DNA of 64,000 nt, from assembly GCA_045805505.1 (NCBI GenBank), contig JBJMLA010000086.1:18487-82486 (forward strand). Direction: 5' to 3'. The notes beneath the pieces were generated by a model. That model did no database searches. It was not told where the DNA came from and saw only the letters and a program-made list of their open reading frames with translations. This DNA is from BP-464 sp045805505 (GTDB lineage Bacteria; Actinomycetota; Thermoleophilia; Solirubrobacterales; Solirubrobacteraceae). Numbering within the stretch: the stretch's first letter is position 1; every line of letters begins with the position of its first letter. Position numbers and translations under genes: made by a program. Of the stretch, positions 50,708 through 58,785 are shown one piece after another.

Positions 50708-50788
50708 CGCGCCATGCTCGCATCAGGTTCCTTACCGCGCCACGAAACCTGCTGATGGGGCTCCAAGCGGCGCTGATACAACGAACGG

Positions 50789-51784
50789 ATGGACACGCGC
50801 GCGCTGGGAACCGGAGGGCCGGCGGTCTCCGCCATCGGCCTGGGCTGCATGGGGATGTCCGACCTCTACGGCCCGGCCGACGAGGACGAGGGCATCGCGA
50901 CGATCCACGCCGCGGTCGAGGCCGGCGTCACGCTGCTCGACACGGGCGACTTCTACGGGATGGGCCACAACGAGATGCTCATCGGCCGCGCGCTGCGTGA
51001 GCGCTCGCGCGAGGAGCTGCTGATCAGCGTCAAGTTCGGCGGCATGCGCGGCCCCGACAACGCGTGGATCGGCTACGACGCGCGGCCCGCGGCGGTCCGC
51101 AACTTCCTCGCCTACACGCTGCGGCGCCTGGGCACCGACCACATCGACGTCTACCGCCCCGCCCGCCTGGACCAGAGCGTGCCGATCGAGGAGACGGTCG
51201 GCGCCATCGGCGAGCTCATCGACGAGGGCTACGTCCGCCACGTCGGGCTGTCGGAGGTCGGCGCCGAGACCATCCGCCGCGCCCACGCGGTGCGGCCGGT
51301 CGCCGATCTGCAGATCGAGTACTCGCTGATGTCGCGCGGCATCGAGGCCGAGATCCTCCCCACCTGCCGCGAGCTGGGCATCGCCGTCACCGCCTACGGC
51401 GTGTTGTCGCGCGGCCTGCTCTCGGGGCACTGGTCGCCCGATCGCGAGCTGGGCGCCGGCGATTTCCGCGCCCACAGCCCGCGCTTCCAGGGCGAGAACC
51501 TCGAGCGCAACCTGGCCCTGGTCGAGGCGCTGCGGGGGATCGCCGACGAGCAAGGCGCGACGGTCGCGCAGCTGGCCATCGCCTGGGTGCTCTCGCGCGG
51601 GGAGGACATCGTTCCCCTGGTCGGCGCCCGGCGCCGCGACCGGCTCGAGGAGGCGCTGGGGGCGCTGGACGTCACGCTCTCCCCCGCCGATCTCGAGCGC
51701 ATCGACGCGGCGGTCCCGGCGGGCGCCGCCGCCGGTGACCGCTACGCCGCGCCGCAGATGGCGATGCTCGACAGCGAGCGCTGA
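50789..51784 (+). CDS. Aldo/keto reductase
   Basis: 331 residues, TIM barrel. IGLGCMGMSDLYGPADEDEG, the catalytic aspartate and tyrosine in LLDTGDFYGMGHNEM (D51, Y56) and the lysine in LLISVKFGG (K82) are present. The fourth tetrad position, usually histidine in YQHR, is alanine here (IDVYRPARLDQSVP, A125), as in a known subgroup with YQPARLD. NADPH site: PLVGARRRDRLEEALGAL. It reduces a carbonyl compound; physiological substrate unknown. Confidence 0.88.
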   Translation: MDTRALGTGGPAVSAIGLGCMGMSDLYGPADEDEGIATIHAAVEAGVTLLDTGDFYGMGHNEMLIGRALRERSREELLISVKFGGMRGPDNAWIGYDARPAAVRNFLAYTLRRLGTDHIDVYRPARLDQSVPIEETVGAIGELIDEGYVRHVGLSEVGAETIRRAHAVRPVADLQIEYSLMSRGIEAEILPTCRELGIAVTAYGVLSRGLLSGHWSPDRELGAGDFRAHSPRFQGENLERNLALVEALRGIADEQGATVAQLAIAWVLSRGEDIVPLVGARRRDRLEEALGALDVTLSPADLERIDAAVPAGAAAGDRYAAPQMAMLDSER

Positions 51785-51845
51785 GCCGGCCGGCGCGCAA
51801 CCGGCCAACCTTTTCCGCTGGCGCGCGTCAAAACGGTCCAGAGCT

Positions 51846-52172
51846 GTGGAGACCGTCGAATTCGACCTCGTAGTGACGGGTGGCCTGACCTGGGCGCGTA
51901 TCGCCGTGCTCGGAGAGCTCGATCTCTCCACAGCCGACGAGCTGCGCGAGGCGCTCGACCAGGAGATGCGCAACGGGCGCTCGGTCATCCTCGACCTCAG
52001 CCAGGTGGCGTTCGTGGACTCCACGGGCCTGACCGTGATCCTGCGGACGATGCAGGCCGCGCAGGAGGGCCGCTGGAACTTCGGCGTGGCCGCCGAGCTG
52101 TCGCCTGCGGCGCTGCGGACGATCCGGGTCGCCGGCGTCCTGCCGCTGCTGCCGCTCGTCGAAGAGAGCTAG
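51846..52172 (+). CDS. STAS-domain anti-sigma factor antagonist
   Basis: 108 residues. One STAS domain: WARIAVLGELDLSTADELRE, SVILDLSQVAFVDSTGLTVI with the phosphorylatable serine in DSTG, and RVAGVLPLLPLVEE at the end. In SpoIIAA/RsbV-type partner switching it binds an anti-sigma kinase when unphosphorylated. No kinase or sigma-B-like gene is next to it. The GTG start at 51846 is the first that gives the full domain. Its stop abuts the ispD stop with no base in between. Confidence 0.88.
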   Translation: METVEFDLVVTGGLTWARIAVLGELDLSTADELREALDQEMRNGRSVILDLSQVAFVDSTGLTVILRTMQAAQEGRWNFGVAAELSPAALRTIRVAGVLPLLPLVEES

Positions 52173-52799
52173 CTAGCGGTCGCCCAGCAGGAGCTCGGCG
52201 AGCCGCAGGTCCAGCGGCGTCGTCACCTTGAGGTTCTCGCGCGGCGCCTCGACGATCCGGACCGTCCCGCCCATCGCCTCGACCAGGGAGGCGTCGTCGG
52301 TGGCGGCGGCGAGCACGTCCTCGTCCTGCTCGAGCGCCCGCTCGAGGACGACGCGGTGAAAGGCCTGCGGCGTCTGCACGGCCCACAGCCCCGAGCGGTC
52401 GAGCGTCCGCACGACCTCGCCGTCACGCGCCTCCTTGATCGTGTCGGTCACCGGCGCCGCCGCGATGGCCGCGTCGGCGTCGATCAGCCCACCGAGGACG
52501 GCCTCGACGAGCTCGGGTGTCAGCAGCGGGCGAGCGGCGTCGTGGACCACCACGGGGTCTCCGGCGACGGCGCGCAGCGCGGCCTTGACCGACAGCGAGC
52601 GGTGGGCGCCGCCGACCACGCCGATCGTGCCCGCGGGGGCGTTCACGCCCGGCGGCAGGGCGATCACGACGTGCTCGATGGAGGAGGCGGCGGTGAGGGC
52701 CTCGATGGCCCATTCCACCATGGGTCGCCCGGCGAGCGGGGCGAACGCCTTCGGGACGTCGAGTCCCAGACGTTCGCCTCGCCCGGCGGCGACGATCAG
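52173..52799 (-). CDS. ispD: 2-C-methyl-D-erythritol 4-phosphate cytidylyltransferase, start codon unclear
   Basis: 208 residues if it starts at the CTG at 52799. Nucleotide loop VAAGRGERLGLDVPKAFAPL, VVVHDAARPLLTPELVE, VTDTIKEARDGEVVRTLDRS, VQTPQAFHR, TDDASLVEAMGG and ENLKVTTPLDLRLAE are all standard IspD. It makes CDP-ME in the MEP pathway. There is no ATG, GTG or TTG in frame before the ATG at 52721, which would remove the catalytic loop. The upstream codons (GTA GCC GTA GCG CTG ATC) still read as the first beta-strand, so the start must be CTG or another rare codon. It lies immediately after the carD stop. Confidence 0.9.
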   Translation of the reverse strand: MIVAAGRGERLGLDVPKAFAPLAGRPMVEWAIEALTAASSIEHVVIALPPGVNAPAGTIGVVGGAHRSLSVKAALRAVAGDPVVVHDAARPLLTPELVEAVLGGLIDADAAIAAAPVTDTIKEARDGEVVRTLDRSGLWAVQTPQAFHRVVLERALEQDEDVLAAATDDASLVEAMGGTVRIVEAPRENLKVTTPLDLRLAELLLGDR

Positions 52800-52807
52800 C
52801 GCTACGG

Positions 52808-53380
52808 CTACGCGGCGCTCCCGACCTTGCCGGCGGCCGACTCGGTGAGGAGGGTGTCGAGGTACTCCTCGGCCTCTTCCTCGTTCTTGTCGAGCGCGTA
52901 CATCAGCTCGGAGGCCAGGATCTTCTTCGACCGCGTGAACATCTGCTTCTCACCCGTCGAGAGGCCCTTGTCGTACTCGCGGATGGCGAGGTTGCGGACG
53001 ACCTCGGCGATCTCGTAGATGTCGCCGGTCTTGATCTTGTCGCGGTTGTGCTTGAACCGGCGGTTCCAGTTCTTGGGCATGTCGGACAGGTCATCCTGGA
53101 GGACGGCCATGACCTTCTCGATGGCCTCCTCGTCGCAGATGCGCCGCAGCCCCGCCTTGCCGGCGTTGCAACAAGGCACCATGACGGTCATGTCGTTGTG
53201 CAGGATCTTGATGGTGAGGTACTCGCGCTCCTCACCGAACATCGTGCGCATCTCCTTCTTGAGGACCTTGCCCGCCCCATGATGGGGATAGACGACTGAG
53301 TCGCCGACCTCGAACTCGATGTTCTCGGGCTCGGGGATCTCGAGGTCCGCCAGGAGCTGCTCTTCGGTCACGTCCGGAAT
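52808..53380 (-). CDS. carD: CarD-family transcriptional regulator, probable ATT start
   Basis: 190 residues from an ATT at 53380. The RNA polymerase interaction domain is FEVGDSVVYPHHGAGKVLKK and EYLTIKILHNDMTVMVPCCN; the DNA-binding helical part has the key tryptophan in LSDMPKNWNRRFKHNRDKIK and GLSTGEKQMFTRSKKILASE. CarD stabilises open promoter complexes at rRNA and other promoters. AAGGAGG (53394-53388) sits 7 bases before ATT 53380, but 16 before the first GTG (53371), and it lies downstream of the other upstream starts. It is in one operon with disA and ispD. Confidence 0.92.
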   Translation of the reverse strand: MPDVTEEQLLADLEIPEPENIEFEVGDSVVYPHHGAGKVLKKEMRTMFGEEREYLTIKILHNDMTVMVPCCNAGKAGLRRICDEEAIEKVMAVLQDDLSDMPKNWNRRFKHNRDKIKTGDIYEIAEVVRNLAIREYDKGLSTGEKQMFTRSKKILASELMYALDKNEEEAEEYLDTLLTESAAGKVGSAA

Positions 53381-53433
53381 GGTGCTTCCTCCTTGTGGGG
53401 TGGGCCGGGTGCCGGCCCCCATGGTCTGTCTCA

Positions 53434-54543
53434 CTACGTCTGCAGGTAGCGATCGACGAGGTTGATCTCCTGCAACCGGCGCAGGCCCTCGCGGATCTCC
53501 TTGGCCCGGATCTCGCCGACGCCCTCCACCGCTTCCAGCTCGGTGTCGGTGGCGGCGAGCATCTCGTCCAGCCCGCCGAACGCGCGCACGATGTGCGCGA
53601 CGACGATCTTCGGCAGGCGCGGGATCCGTCCGAGGATCCGGAAGCCGCGCGGCGAGACGGGATAGTCCAGGGTGTTCAGCTTGCGGTCATAGCCGAGCAG
53701 CTCGGCGAGGCGCCCGAAGTCCAGGAGGTCCTGGTGCGGGAGCCGCCCGATCTGCTCGAGCGCGGCGGCGAACGACTCGTCGGAGTCCTCCGCCAGGTAG
53801 TCGTGGACGAGGGCGGCCTTGTCGGCCGCGGTCCCGACCATCGTCTCCTCGAGCTGCATCTCGATGAGCCGGCCCTCGGTGCCCAGCTCGACGATGTAGC
53901 GCTCGATCTCGACGGCCATGCGCATGACGAGCTCGGAGCGCTGAAGCACCGTGAGCACGTCGTGCAGCGTGGCCCCGCCCTCGAACTCCAGGGCGGTCAA
54001 GCGTGTGGAGACCTGGTCCAGGCGCGTGCGGTACTTGTCGAGCGTGGCCAGGGCCTGGTTGGCCTTGGCGAGCACCACGGGGATGTCCTCGAGGATGTAC
54101 TTCGCGCCGTCGACGTAGAGCGAGACGACCTCGCGCCGCTGGCTGATGGCGATCACCAGGGCGTCGGTCTGCTTGGAGACGCGCTCGGCGGTGCGGTGCC
54201 GCGTGCCCGTCTCGAGGGAGAGGATCGTGGGGTCGGGCGTCAGCTGGACGTTGGCCCACGAGATCTTCGTGGCGTTGGCGTTGCACGCGATCGCCCCGTC
54301 CATCTTCGCCACTTGGTAGAGCAGCGCGGGGGTGTAGTCGATGTCGAGCTTGATGCCGCCCGAGAAAAGGAACGCGAGCTCATCGGGGTCGCCGATGACG
54401 ATCATGCCGCCCGTCCGCGCGTGCAGGATGTTGTCGATTCCCTCGCGCAGCGCCGTGCCCGGCGCAACCATCTCGAGAGATTTGACGAGCCGGGGCTCCT
54501 GACGCTCGAGGTCTGAGACCTCATCCCCGGTTCTGGCGGCCAT
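53434..54543 (-). CDS. disA: DNA integrity scanning diadenylate cyclase DisA
   Basis: 369 residues. The cyclase domain has MDGAIACNANATKISWANVQ (DGA at 82-84) and LETGTRHRTAERVSKQTDAL (RHR at 115-117), the two catalytic motifs for making c-di-AMP from ATP. A helical spine (LVKSL-type and AALEQIGRLPHQDL) and a C-terminal helix-hairpin-helix DNA-binding domain (IPRLPKIVVAHIVRAFGGLD, EAVEGVGEIRAKEIREGLRR) follow. It scans DNA for branches. Adjacent to carD and near radA, the usual actinobacterial and Firmicutes order. Confidence 0.96.
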   Translation of the reverse strand: MAARTGDEVSDLERQEPRLVKSLEMVAPGTALREGIDNILHARTGGMIVIGDPDELAFLFSGGIKLDIDYTPALLYQVAKMDGAIACNANATKISWANVQLTPDPTILSLETGTRHRTAERVSKQTDALVIAISQRREVVSLYVDGAKYILEDIPVVLAKANQALATLDKYRTRLDQVSTRLTALEFEGGATLHDVLTVLQRSELVMRMAVEIERYIVELGTEGRLIEMQLEETMVGTAADKAALVHDYLAEDSDESFAAALEQIGRLPHQDLLDFGRLAELLGYDRKLNTLDYPVSPRGFRILGRIPRLPKIVVAHIVRAFGGLDEMLAATDTELEAVEGVGEIRAKEIREGLRRLQEINLVDRYLQT

Positions 54544-54658
54544 TCGACCTAGATTCTAACAGATCTTTAGGCCCTGTTTACCGGTTCAAGGGCCCGGATT
54601 TGCTGGCGTTTTCGGGCTTGACGCCGTGTCGATCGTACGCTACGGACCCGGGGTCCAT

Positions 54659-54664
54659 TAGGGT
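54659..54664 (+). promoter_or_regulatory. Candidate -10 for a leaderless start at 54671
   Basis: TAGGGT ends 6 bases before the ATG at 54671. Confidence 0.45.
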
Positions 54665-54670
54665 CGCCCG

Positions 54671-56242
54671 ATGCATGTCATCGGGGGGTTCGTGACGGTG
54701 CTGGCGCTGGCCGGGATGGCGGTGCCCGCCCAGGGTGCCGTCACGGTCTCCGTGAGCGGCAATTCGGCCGTGATCGCCGGCGGCGCCGAGGCCGAGCAGC
54801 TCCAGATCTCGAGCCTCGACGTGGAGGGTTCGACGATGGGCCTCCAGGTCGCCCCGCTCAACGGCTCCCTCACGCGGGCGACGGCCGGAGCCGGCTGCAG
54901 CGCGTTCGCGGGCGTCGTCCGCTGTTCCGTGCCGCTCGGCGGCAGCGTCCTGACGACGATGGGCGGCGGCGGCGATCAGGTCGAGCTCTTCGCCGACCCG
55001 GCGCTGTCCTGGAGCGTCCTCGGCGAAGCCGGCGACGACACGCTCACGGGTCGGCGCGGGTCGGCGCAACTCGAGGGCGGCGCAGGCAACGACGCGCTGC
55101 TGGCCGGCCCCGGTGACGACACCCTGCTCGGCGGCACCGGCAACGACCAGCTGCTCGGCGAAGGCGGACGCGACGCGCTCGATGGCGGAACCGGCGGCGA
55201 TTTCCTGTCCGGGGGCGACGGCGTCGACCAGCTCGTCTACGAGCGCGACGGCCTGGTGGGCAGCAAGGCCGAATCCCGCGCGAGCGGCGTCGTCGTCATC
55301 GCCGGCGACGGGCTCTGCAACGACGGCGGCCCCGAGGACGCGCTGGTCGGCGGCCTGCCGCCGGTTCGCACCGGAAGCCACTGCGCCGACAGCGCGAACC
55401 GCGACGAGGTCGCCGGCGACTTCGAGTCGATCGCCGGGACGTCGAAGGCCGACGACATCGTCGGCTCGGCCGGTGGCGAGGGGCTGCGAGGCGGCGCAGG
55501 CGACGACCGGCTCGAGGGGGCCGGCGGAACCGACTCGTTCGTCGGCGGTCCCGGAGCCGACCTGATCCTCTCGCGCGACGACCTCAAGGAGAACGTGCAG
55601 TGCGACGGCGACTTCTTCGAGCCGAAGTTCCCTGGTGATCGCGCGGTGGCCGACTTGCTCGACGGCGTCGATGACTTCTGCGACGTCATCGAGCGCGGCG
55701 GTGCCGGCGCGACCGGCCCGGCGGCCCCCGGCGACGGCGCCCAGCCGCCGGCGCCGCCGGCCAGCGCCGAGGGCTCGGGGTTCCCCGCGCCCGCCACCGC
55801 GCCGGGGCCGGCGCCGGCGCCCGCTTCCGCGGTCAACGGCGGCGACGGGGCCGAGGGAACCGGTCCCGGTGGCGGCGACGCGGGGGTGACGCCTCCGGAG
55901 GTCCAGGTCGTCGATGCCGTTGCCCTCGTGTCGCGCTCGGGCCGCGTCGCGCTGCTCATCCGCTGCGTCTACAAGGCGAAGGCCTGCCGGGGGACCGTGA
56001 CCCTGAGCACCGCGGCCAGGCTCGGCAAGCTGCGCAAGGCCAAGCGGGTAGGCCGTGCCACCCTGGAGATCCCGTGGGGCCGCAGCGAGCGCGTCTCGGT
56101 TCCCGTGAGCAAGGCGTTTCGCCAGGCGCTGCGACGGGCGAGCCGTCCGGCCCGCGTGAAGGTCGCCGTTGCCGCGGCCGACAGCGGCGCCGGGAGCGGC
56201 GCGGCCGTCGGCCGGGCTTCGCGCGTCATCCGGATCGGCTGA
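54671..56242 (+). CDS. Secreted calcium-binding RTX-like protein
   Basis: 523 residues. Signal peptide (MHVIGGFVTVLALAGMAVPA). Residues about 120-310 carry RTX-type nonapeptides (GEAGDDTLTG, GGAGNDALLAGPGDDTLLGG, GTGNDQLLGEGGRDALDGGT, GGAGDDRLEGAG) forming two calcium-binding parallel beta-rolls. A Pro/Ala/Gly linker (about 350-410) leads to a basic C-terminal domain (IRCVYKAKACRGTVTLSTAA; SRPARVKVAVAAADSG) like bacterial Ig-type modules. Surface or secreted protein of unknown role. Confidence 0.82.
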   Translation: MHVIGGFVTVLALAGMAVPAQGAVTVSVSGNSAVIAGGAEAEQLQISSLDVEGSTMGLQVAPLNGSLTRATAGAGCSAFAGVVRCSVPLGGSVLTTMGGGGDQVELFADPALSWSVLGEAGDDTLTGRRGSAQLEGGAGNDALLAGPGDDTLLGGTGNDQLLGEGGRDALDGGTGGDFLSGGDGVDQLVYERDGLVGSKAESRASGVVVIAGDGLCNDGGPEDALVGGLPPVRTGSHCADSANRDEVAGDFESIAGTSKADDIVGSAGGEGLRGGAGDDRLEGAGGTDSFVGGPGADLILSRDDLKENVQCDGDFFEPKFPGDRAVADLLDGVDDFCDVIERGGAGATGPAAPGDGAQPPAPPASAEGSGFPAPATAPGPAPAPASAVNGGDGAEGTGPGGGDAGVTPPEVQVVDAVALVSRSGRVALLIRCVYKAKACRGTVTLSTAARLGKLRKAKRVGRATLEIPWGRSERVSVPVSKAFRQALRRASRPARVKVAVAAADSGAGSGAAVGRASRVIRIG

Positions 56243-56248
56243 GGCCGA

Positions 56249-56686
56249 TCACGACGTCGTGGTGCCCGACGGCGCCGTGCCCGTGGGCGGGCCTCCGCGG
56301 CCCATTCCCTGGTCGACGCCCGTCACCTGGAAGTCCTCGGAGACCTGGACGTGGAGCTCGCCGCTGCTGGTGATGACGTGCACGACGTAGCTGCCGTCGT
56401 CGAGCGCCATGACGGCTTCGACCGTGCCGTCGTACTTCGCGGTGGCTGCGGCCGAGGCCTGCTCGGCGGCTTCGCCGGTGGCCGGCGTGCCGAAGCCGGG
56501 CGGGACGGAGCCCTGCGGGGGAACCGAGCCCTGCTGGGGCGCGGCGCCCTGCACGGCCGCGGTGGGCTGACCGATGGCCGCGGGCGTGGTGGCCTTGCTG
56601 TCGTCGCCCGCCGCCGAGGTGACGCCGAAGACGACGGCGCCCCCCGCCAGCATCGCGGCAACGATGGTTGCGATGGTGTTCTTCAT
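56249..56686 (-). CDS. Secreted or membrane-anchored small protein, PepSY-like C terminus
   Basis: 145 residues. N-terminal helix IATIVAAMLAGGAVVFGVTS as signal or anchor, a Pro/Gln/Gly linker (PQQGSVPPQGSVPPGFG), then a small domain KYDGTVEAVMALDDGSYVVH with ITSSGELHVQVSEDFQVTGV that resembles a PepSY-type fold. Function unknown. The ATG at 56686 is directly preceded by a perfect inverted repeat. Confidence 0.65.
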   Translation of the reverse strand: MKNTIATIVAAMLAGGAVVFGVTSAAGDDSKATTPAAIGQPTAAVQGAAPQQGSVPPQGSVPPGFGTPATGEAAEQASAAATAKYDGTVEAVMALDDGSYVVHVITSSGELHVQVSEDFQVTGVDQGMGRGGPPTGTAPSGTTTS

Positions 56687-56705
56687 GGAACCGAGGATCG
56701 GTTCC
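56687..56705. promoter_or_regulatory. Inverted repeat touching the start codon at 56686
   Basis: GGAACCGA (56687-56694) and TCGGTTCC (56698-56705) form a perfect 8-bp hairpin with a 3-base loop directly before the ATG on the minus strand. It could be an operator or an RNA hairpin that blocks initiation. Confidence 0.45.
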
Positions 56706-56751
56706 CTCGCTCGGCGCCGCGTGTGTTTCGGCTGGGCGTTCGCTGGGAGCG

Positions 56752-58110
56752 TCAGGCCGCGCGAGCGGCAGGCTCGCTGCGGCCGAGCGCGGCGGCCAGC
56801 GCCTTGCGCAGCGTCGGCGCGCCCTCCGGCGAGATGACCGCGCCGAGGCCGAATTTCGCCGCCTCGGTCTGGCGTCGGTCGGCGTGGGCGACGGGCCGCA
56901 GCTCGCCGGTCAGGCCGACCTCGCCGAAGCAGGCCAGCGGCAGCGTCCCGTTGCCGGCGGTCACGCCGCGCGCGGCGCTGGCCACGGCGACGGCGATCGC
57001 CAGGTCGGCGCCGGGCTCGTCGACCCGCACGCCGCCGACGACGTTGACGAAGACGTCGGCGGTGCCGACCGACACGCCGGCGTGTCGCCCGAGGACCGCG
57101 AGGACCAGCGCGAGCCGGTTGCGATCGATGCCGTTGCAGACGCGGCGCGGCGGCACGAGCTCGGACGGGGAGACGAGCGCCTGGACCTCGACGAGCAGCG
57201 GCCGCGAGCCCTCCATCGACGCCAGGACGACGCTCCCGGGCGCGCGCGTGGCCTGGCCGACGAAGCGCGCGCTGGCGTCGAGGACCTCGACGAGCCCGCC
57301 CTCGGCCATCTCGAAGACGCCGACCTCGTTGGTCGAGCCGAAGCGGTTCTTCAGCGCGCGCACGGTGCGGTAGGTGCGCTCGCGCTCGCCCTCGAAGAGC
57401 AGGACGCAGTCGACGAGGTGCTCGAGGACGCGCGGGCCGGCCAGCGCGCCCTCCTTGGTGACGTGGCCGACGAGCACGACCGCCGTGCCACCGGACTTCG
57501 CCACGCGCATCAGCCGCCCGGCGACCTCGCGCACCTGCCCGACGGAACCGGGCGCGCCCGTCAGGTCCGCGGCGTGCAGCGTCTGGACAGAGTCGATGAC
57601 GCAGACCTCCGGGCGCTCGGCCTCGATCGTGGCCAGGACGGCGTCGAGGTCGGTCTCGGCGATGACCGGGACGCGCAGCGCGGCCTCCCCCAGGCGCTCG
57701 GCGCGCAGGCGCACCTGCGACGCGGACTCCTCGCCGCTGACGTAGAGCGTCTTGCGGCCGCCGGCCTCGAGGTGCCCGAGCGCCATCCCCGTCAGCGTGG
57801 ACTTGCCGATGCCCGGCGAGCCGCCGAGCAGCACGAGCGAGCCAGGAACGAGCCCGCCGCCGAGCACCCGGTCGAGCTCGCCGATCCCGCACTCCAGCCG
57901 CGGAACCCGCTCGACGGGGACGTCGCGCAGCGCCACGGGCCGCAGCGCCGCCGACCGCCGCGCCGTGCCCTTCCCGCCGCCGCTCGCCACCGGCGCCGAC
58001 CGCTCCTCGACCAGCGTGTTCCACTCACCGCAGCCGGGGCACTGCCCCATCCACCGCGGCTCGGAGTGCCCGCATCCCGAGCAGACGTGAATCGTGGTCG
58101 TTCGGGCCAT
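56752..58110 (-). CDS. radA: DNA repair protein RadA/Sms
   Basis: 452 residues. N-terminal four-cysteine zinc finger (HVCSGCGHSEPRWMGQCPGC; C10, C13, C24, C27), RecA-like ATPase with Walker A GGSPGIGKST at about 96-105, the RadA-specific KNRFG in TVRALKNRFGSTNEVG, and a C-terminal Lon-like domain (VFVNVVGGVRVDEPGADLAI). It is a branch-migration helicase for recombinational repair. The ATG at 58110 is divergent from a TetR gene, with repeat copy D between. Confidence 0.96.
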   Translation of the reverse strand: MARTTTIHVCSGCGHSEPRWMGQCPGCGEWNTLVEERSAPVASGGGKGTARRSAALRPVALRDVPVERVPRLECGIGELDRVLGGGLVPGSLVLLGGSPGIGKSTLTGMALGHLEAGGRKTLYVSGEESASQVRLRAERLGEAALRVPVIAETDLDAVLATIEAERPEVCVIDSVQTLHAADLTGAPGSVGQVREVAGRLMRVAKSGGTAVVLVGHVTKEGALAGPRVLEHLVDCVLLFEGERERTYRTVRALKNRFGSTNEVGVFEMAEGGLVEVLDASARFVGQATRAPGSVVLASMEGSRPLLVEVQALVSPSELVPPRRVCNGIDRNRLALVLAVLGRHAGVSVGTADVFVNVVGGVRVDEPGADLAIAVAVASAARGVTAGNGTLPLACFGEVGLTGELRPVAHADRRQTEAAKFGLGAVISPEGAPTLRKALAAALGRSEPAARAA

Positions 58111-58161
58111 GACGGTCGCCGAGACTAGGCACCGCGCCGGACGATCTCGGCCCCGCCACCC

Positions 58162-58203
58162 CCAACCCTCTTAAAAGGGTCAGACCCCTTTGGGAGGGTT
58201 TGG
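58162..58203. repeat. Palindromic intergenic repeat, copy D
   Basis: Core AAGGGTCAGACCCCTT, with outer arms CCAACCCTC on the left and GGGAGGGTTTGG on the right that pair with few mismatches and one bulge. The right flank matches copy C. It lies between the divergent radA and TetR genes. Confidence 0.75.
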
Positions 58204-58205
58204 AA

Positions 58206-58211
58206 TAATCT
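58206..58211 (+). promoter_or_regulatory. Candidate -10 for a leaderless TetR mRNA
   Basis: TAATCT ends 7 bases before the GTG at 58219, directly after repeat copy D. Confidence 0.4.
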
Positions 58212-58218
58212 TCTAGTC

Positions 58219-58785
58219 GTGGTCGACCCGCACCGACGTGAGGACATCCTGGTGGCGGCGCTCGGCGCGTTCGAGGCGAAGGGGATCCTGGGCGCGACGC
58301 TGGAGGACATCCGGACCGGGTCCGGCGCCAGCATCGGCTCGATCTACCACCACTTCGGGGACAAGGAGGGCATCGCGGCCGCTCTGCACGCCGCGGTGCT
58401 AGCCGACTACCAGCGGGGCTTTGCGGCCGCTATCGAGGACGCCGGCGCCGAGCAGGGCGTGCGCGCCGTCGTCGACGCGCACCTGCGCTGGGCGCAGCGT
58501 CATCCGCCGCAGATGCGCTACCTGCTCGCCGGGCCGCCGGCCGGCGACGACGTCGGGGCGCTCAACCGCGACTTCTTCCGCACAGTGCGCGCCTGGTGGG
58601 CGCGCCACCCCGAGCTCATCGAGTTCGACCTGGCCACCGCGCACGCGGTCTGGCTGGGCCCCGCCACCGAGTACTGCCGGCACTGGTTGTCGGGCCGCGC
58701 CCCGCGGCCCGACGCCCGCCGGCGCGCCCTGTTCTCCGACACCGCCTGGAGGTCGCTATGCCGCCGTCCACCTACGCCGAGCTGA
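58219..58785 (+). CDS. TetR/AcrR family transcriptional regulator
   Basis: 188 residues. Helix-turn-helix in GATLEDIRTGSGASIGSIYH with HHFGDKEGIAAALHAAV. The C-terminal part is the usual helical ligand domain. The last 28 bases overlap the enoyl-CoA hydratase gene, so the two form one transcript and the regulator probably controls CoA-ester catabolism, autoregulating the operon. Confidence 0.88.
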   Translation: MVDPHRREDILVAALGAFEAKGILGATLEDIRTGSGASIGSIYHHFGDKEGIAAALHAAVLADYQRGFAAAIEDAGAEQGVRAVVDAHLRWAQRHPPQMRYLLAGPPAGDDVGALNRDFFRTVRAWWARHPELIEFDLATAHAVWLGPATEYCRHWLSGRAPRPDARRRALFSDTAWRSLCRRPPTPS

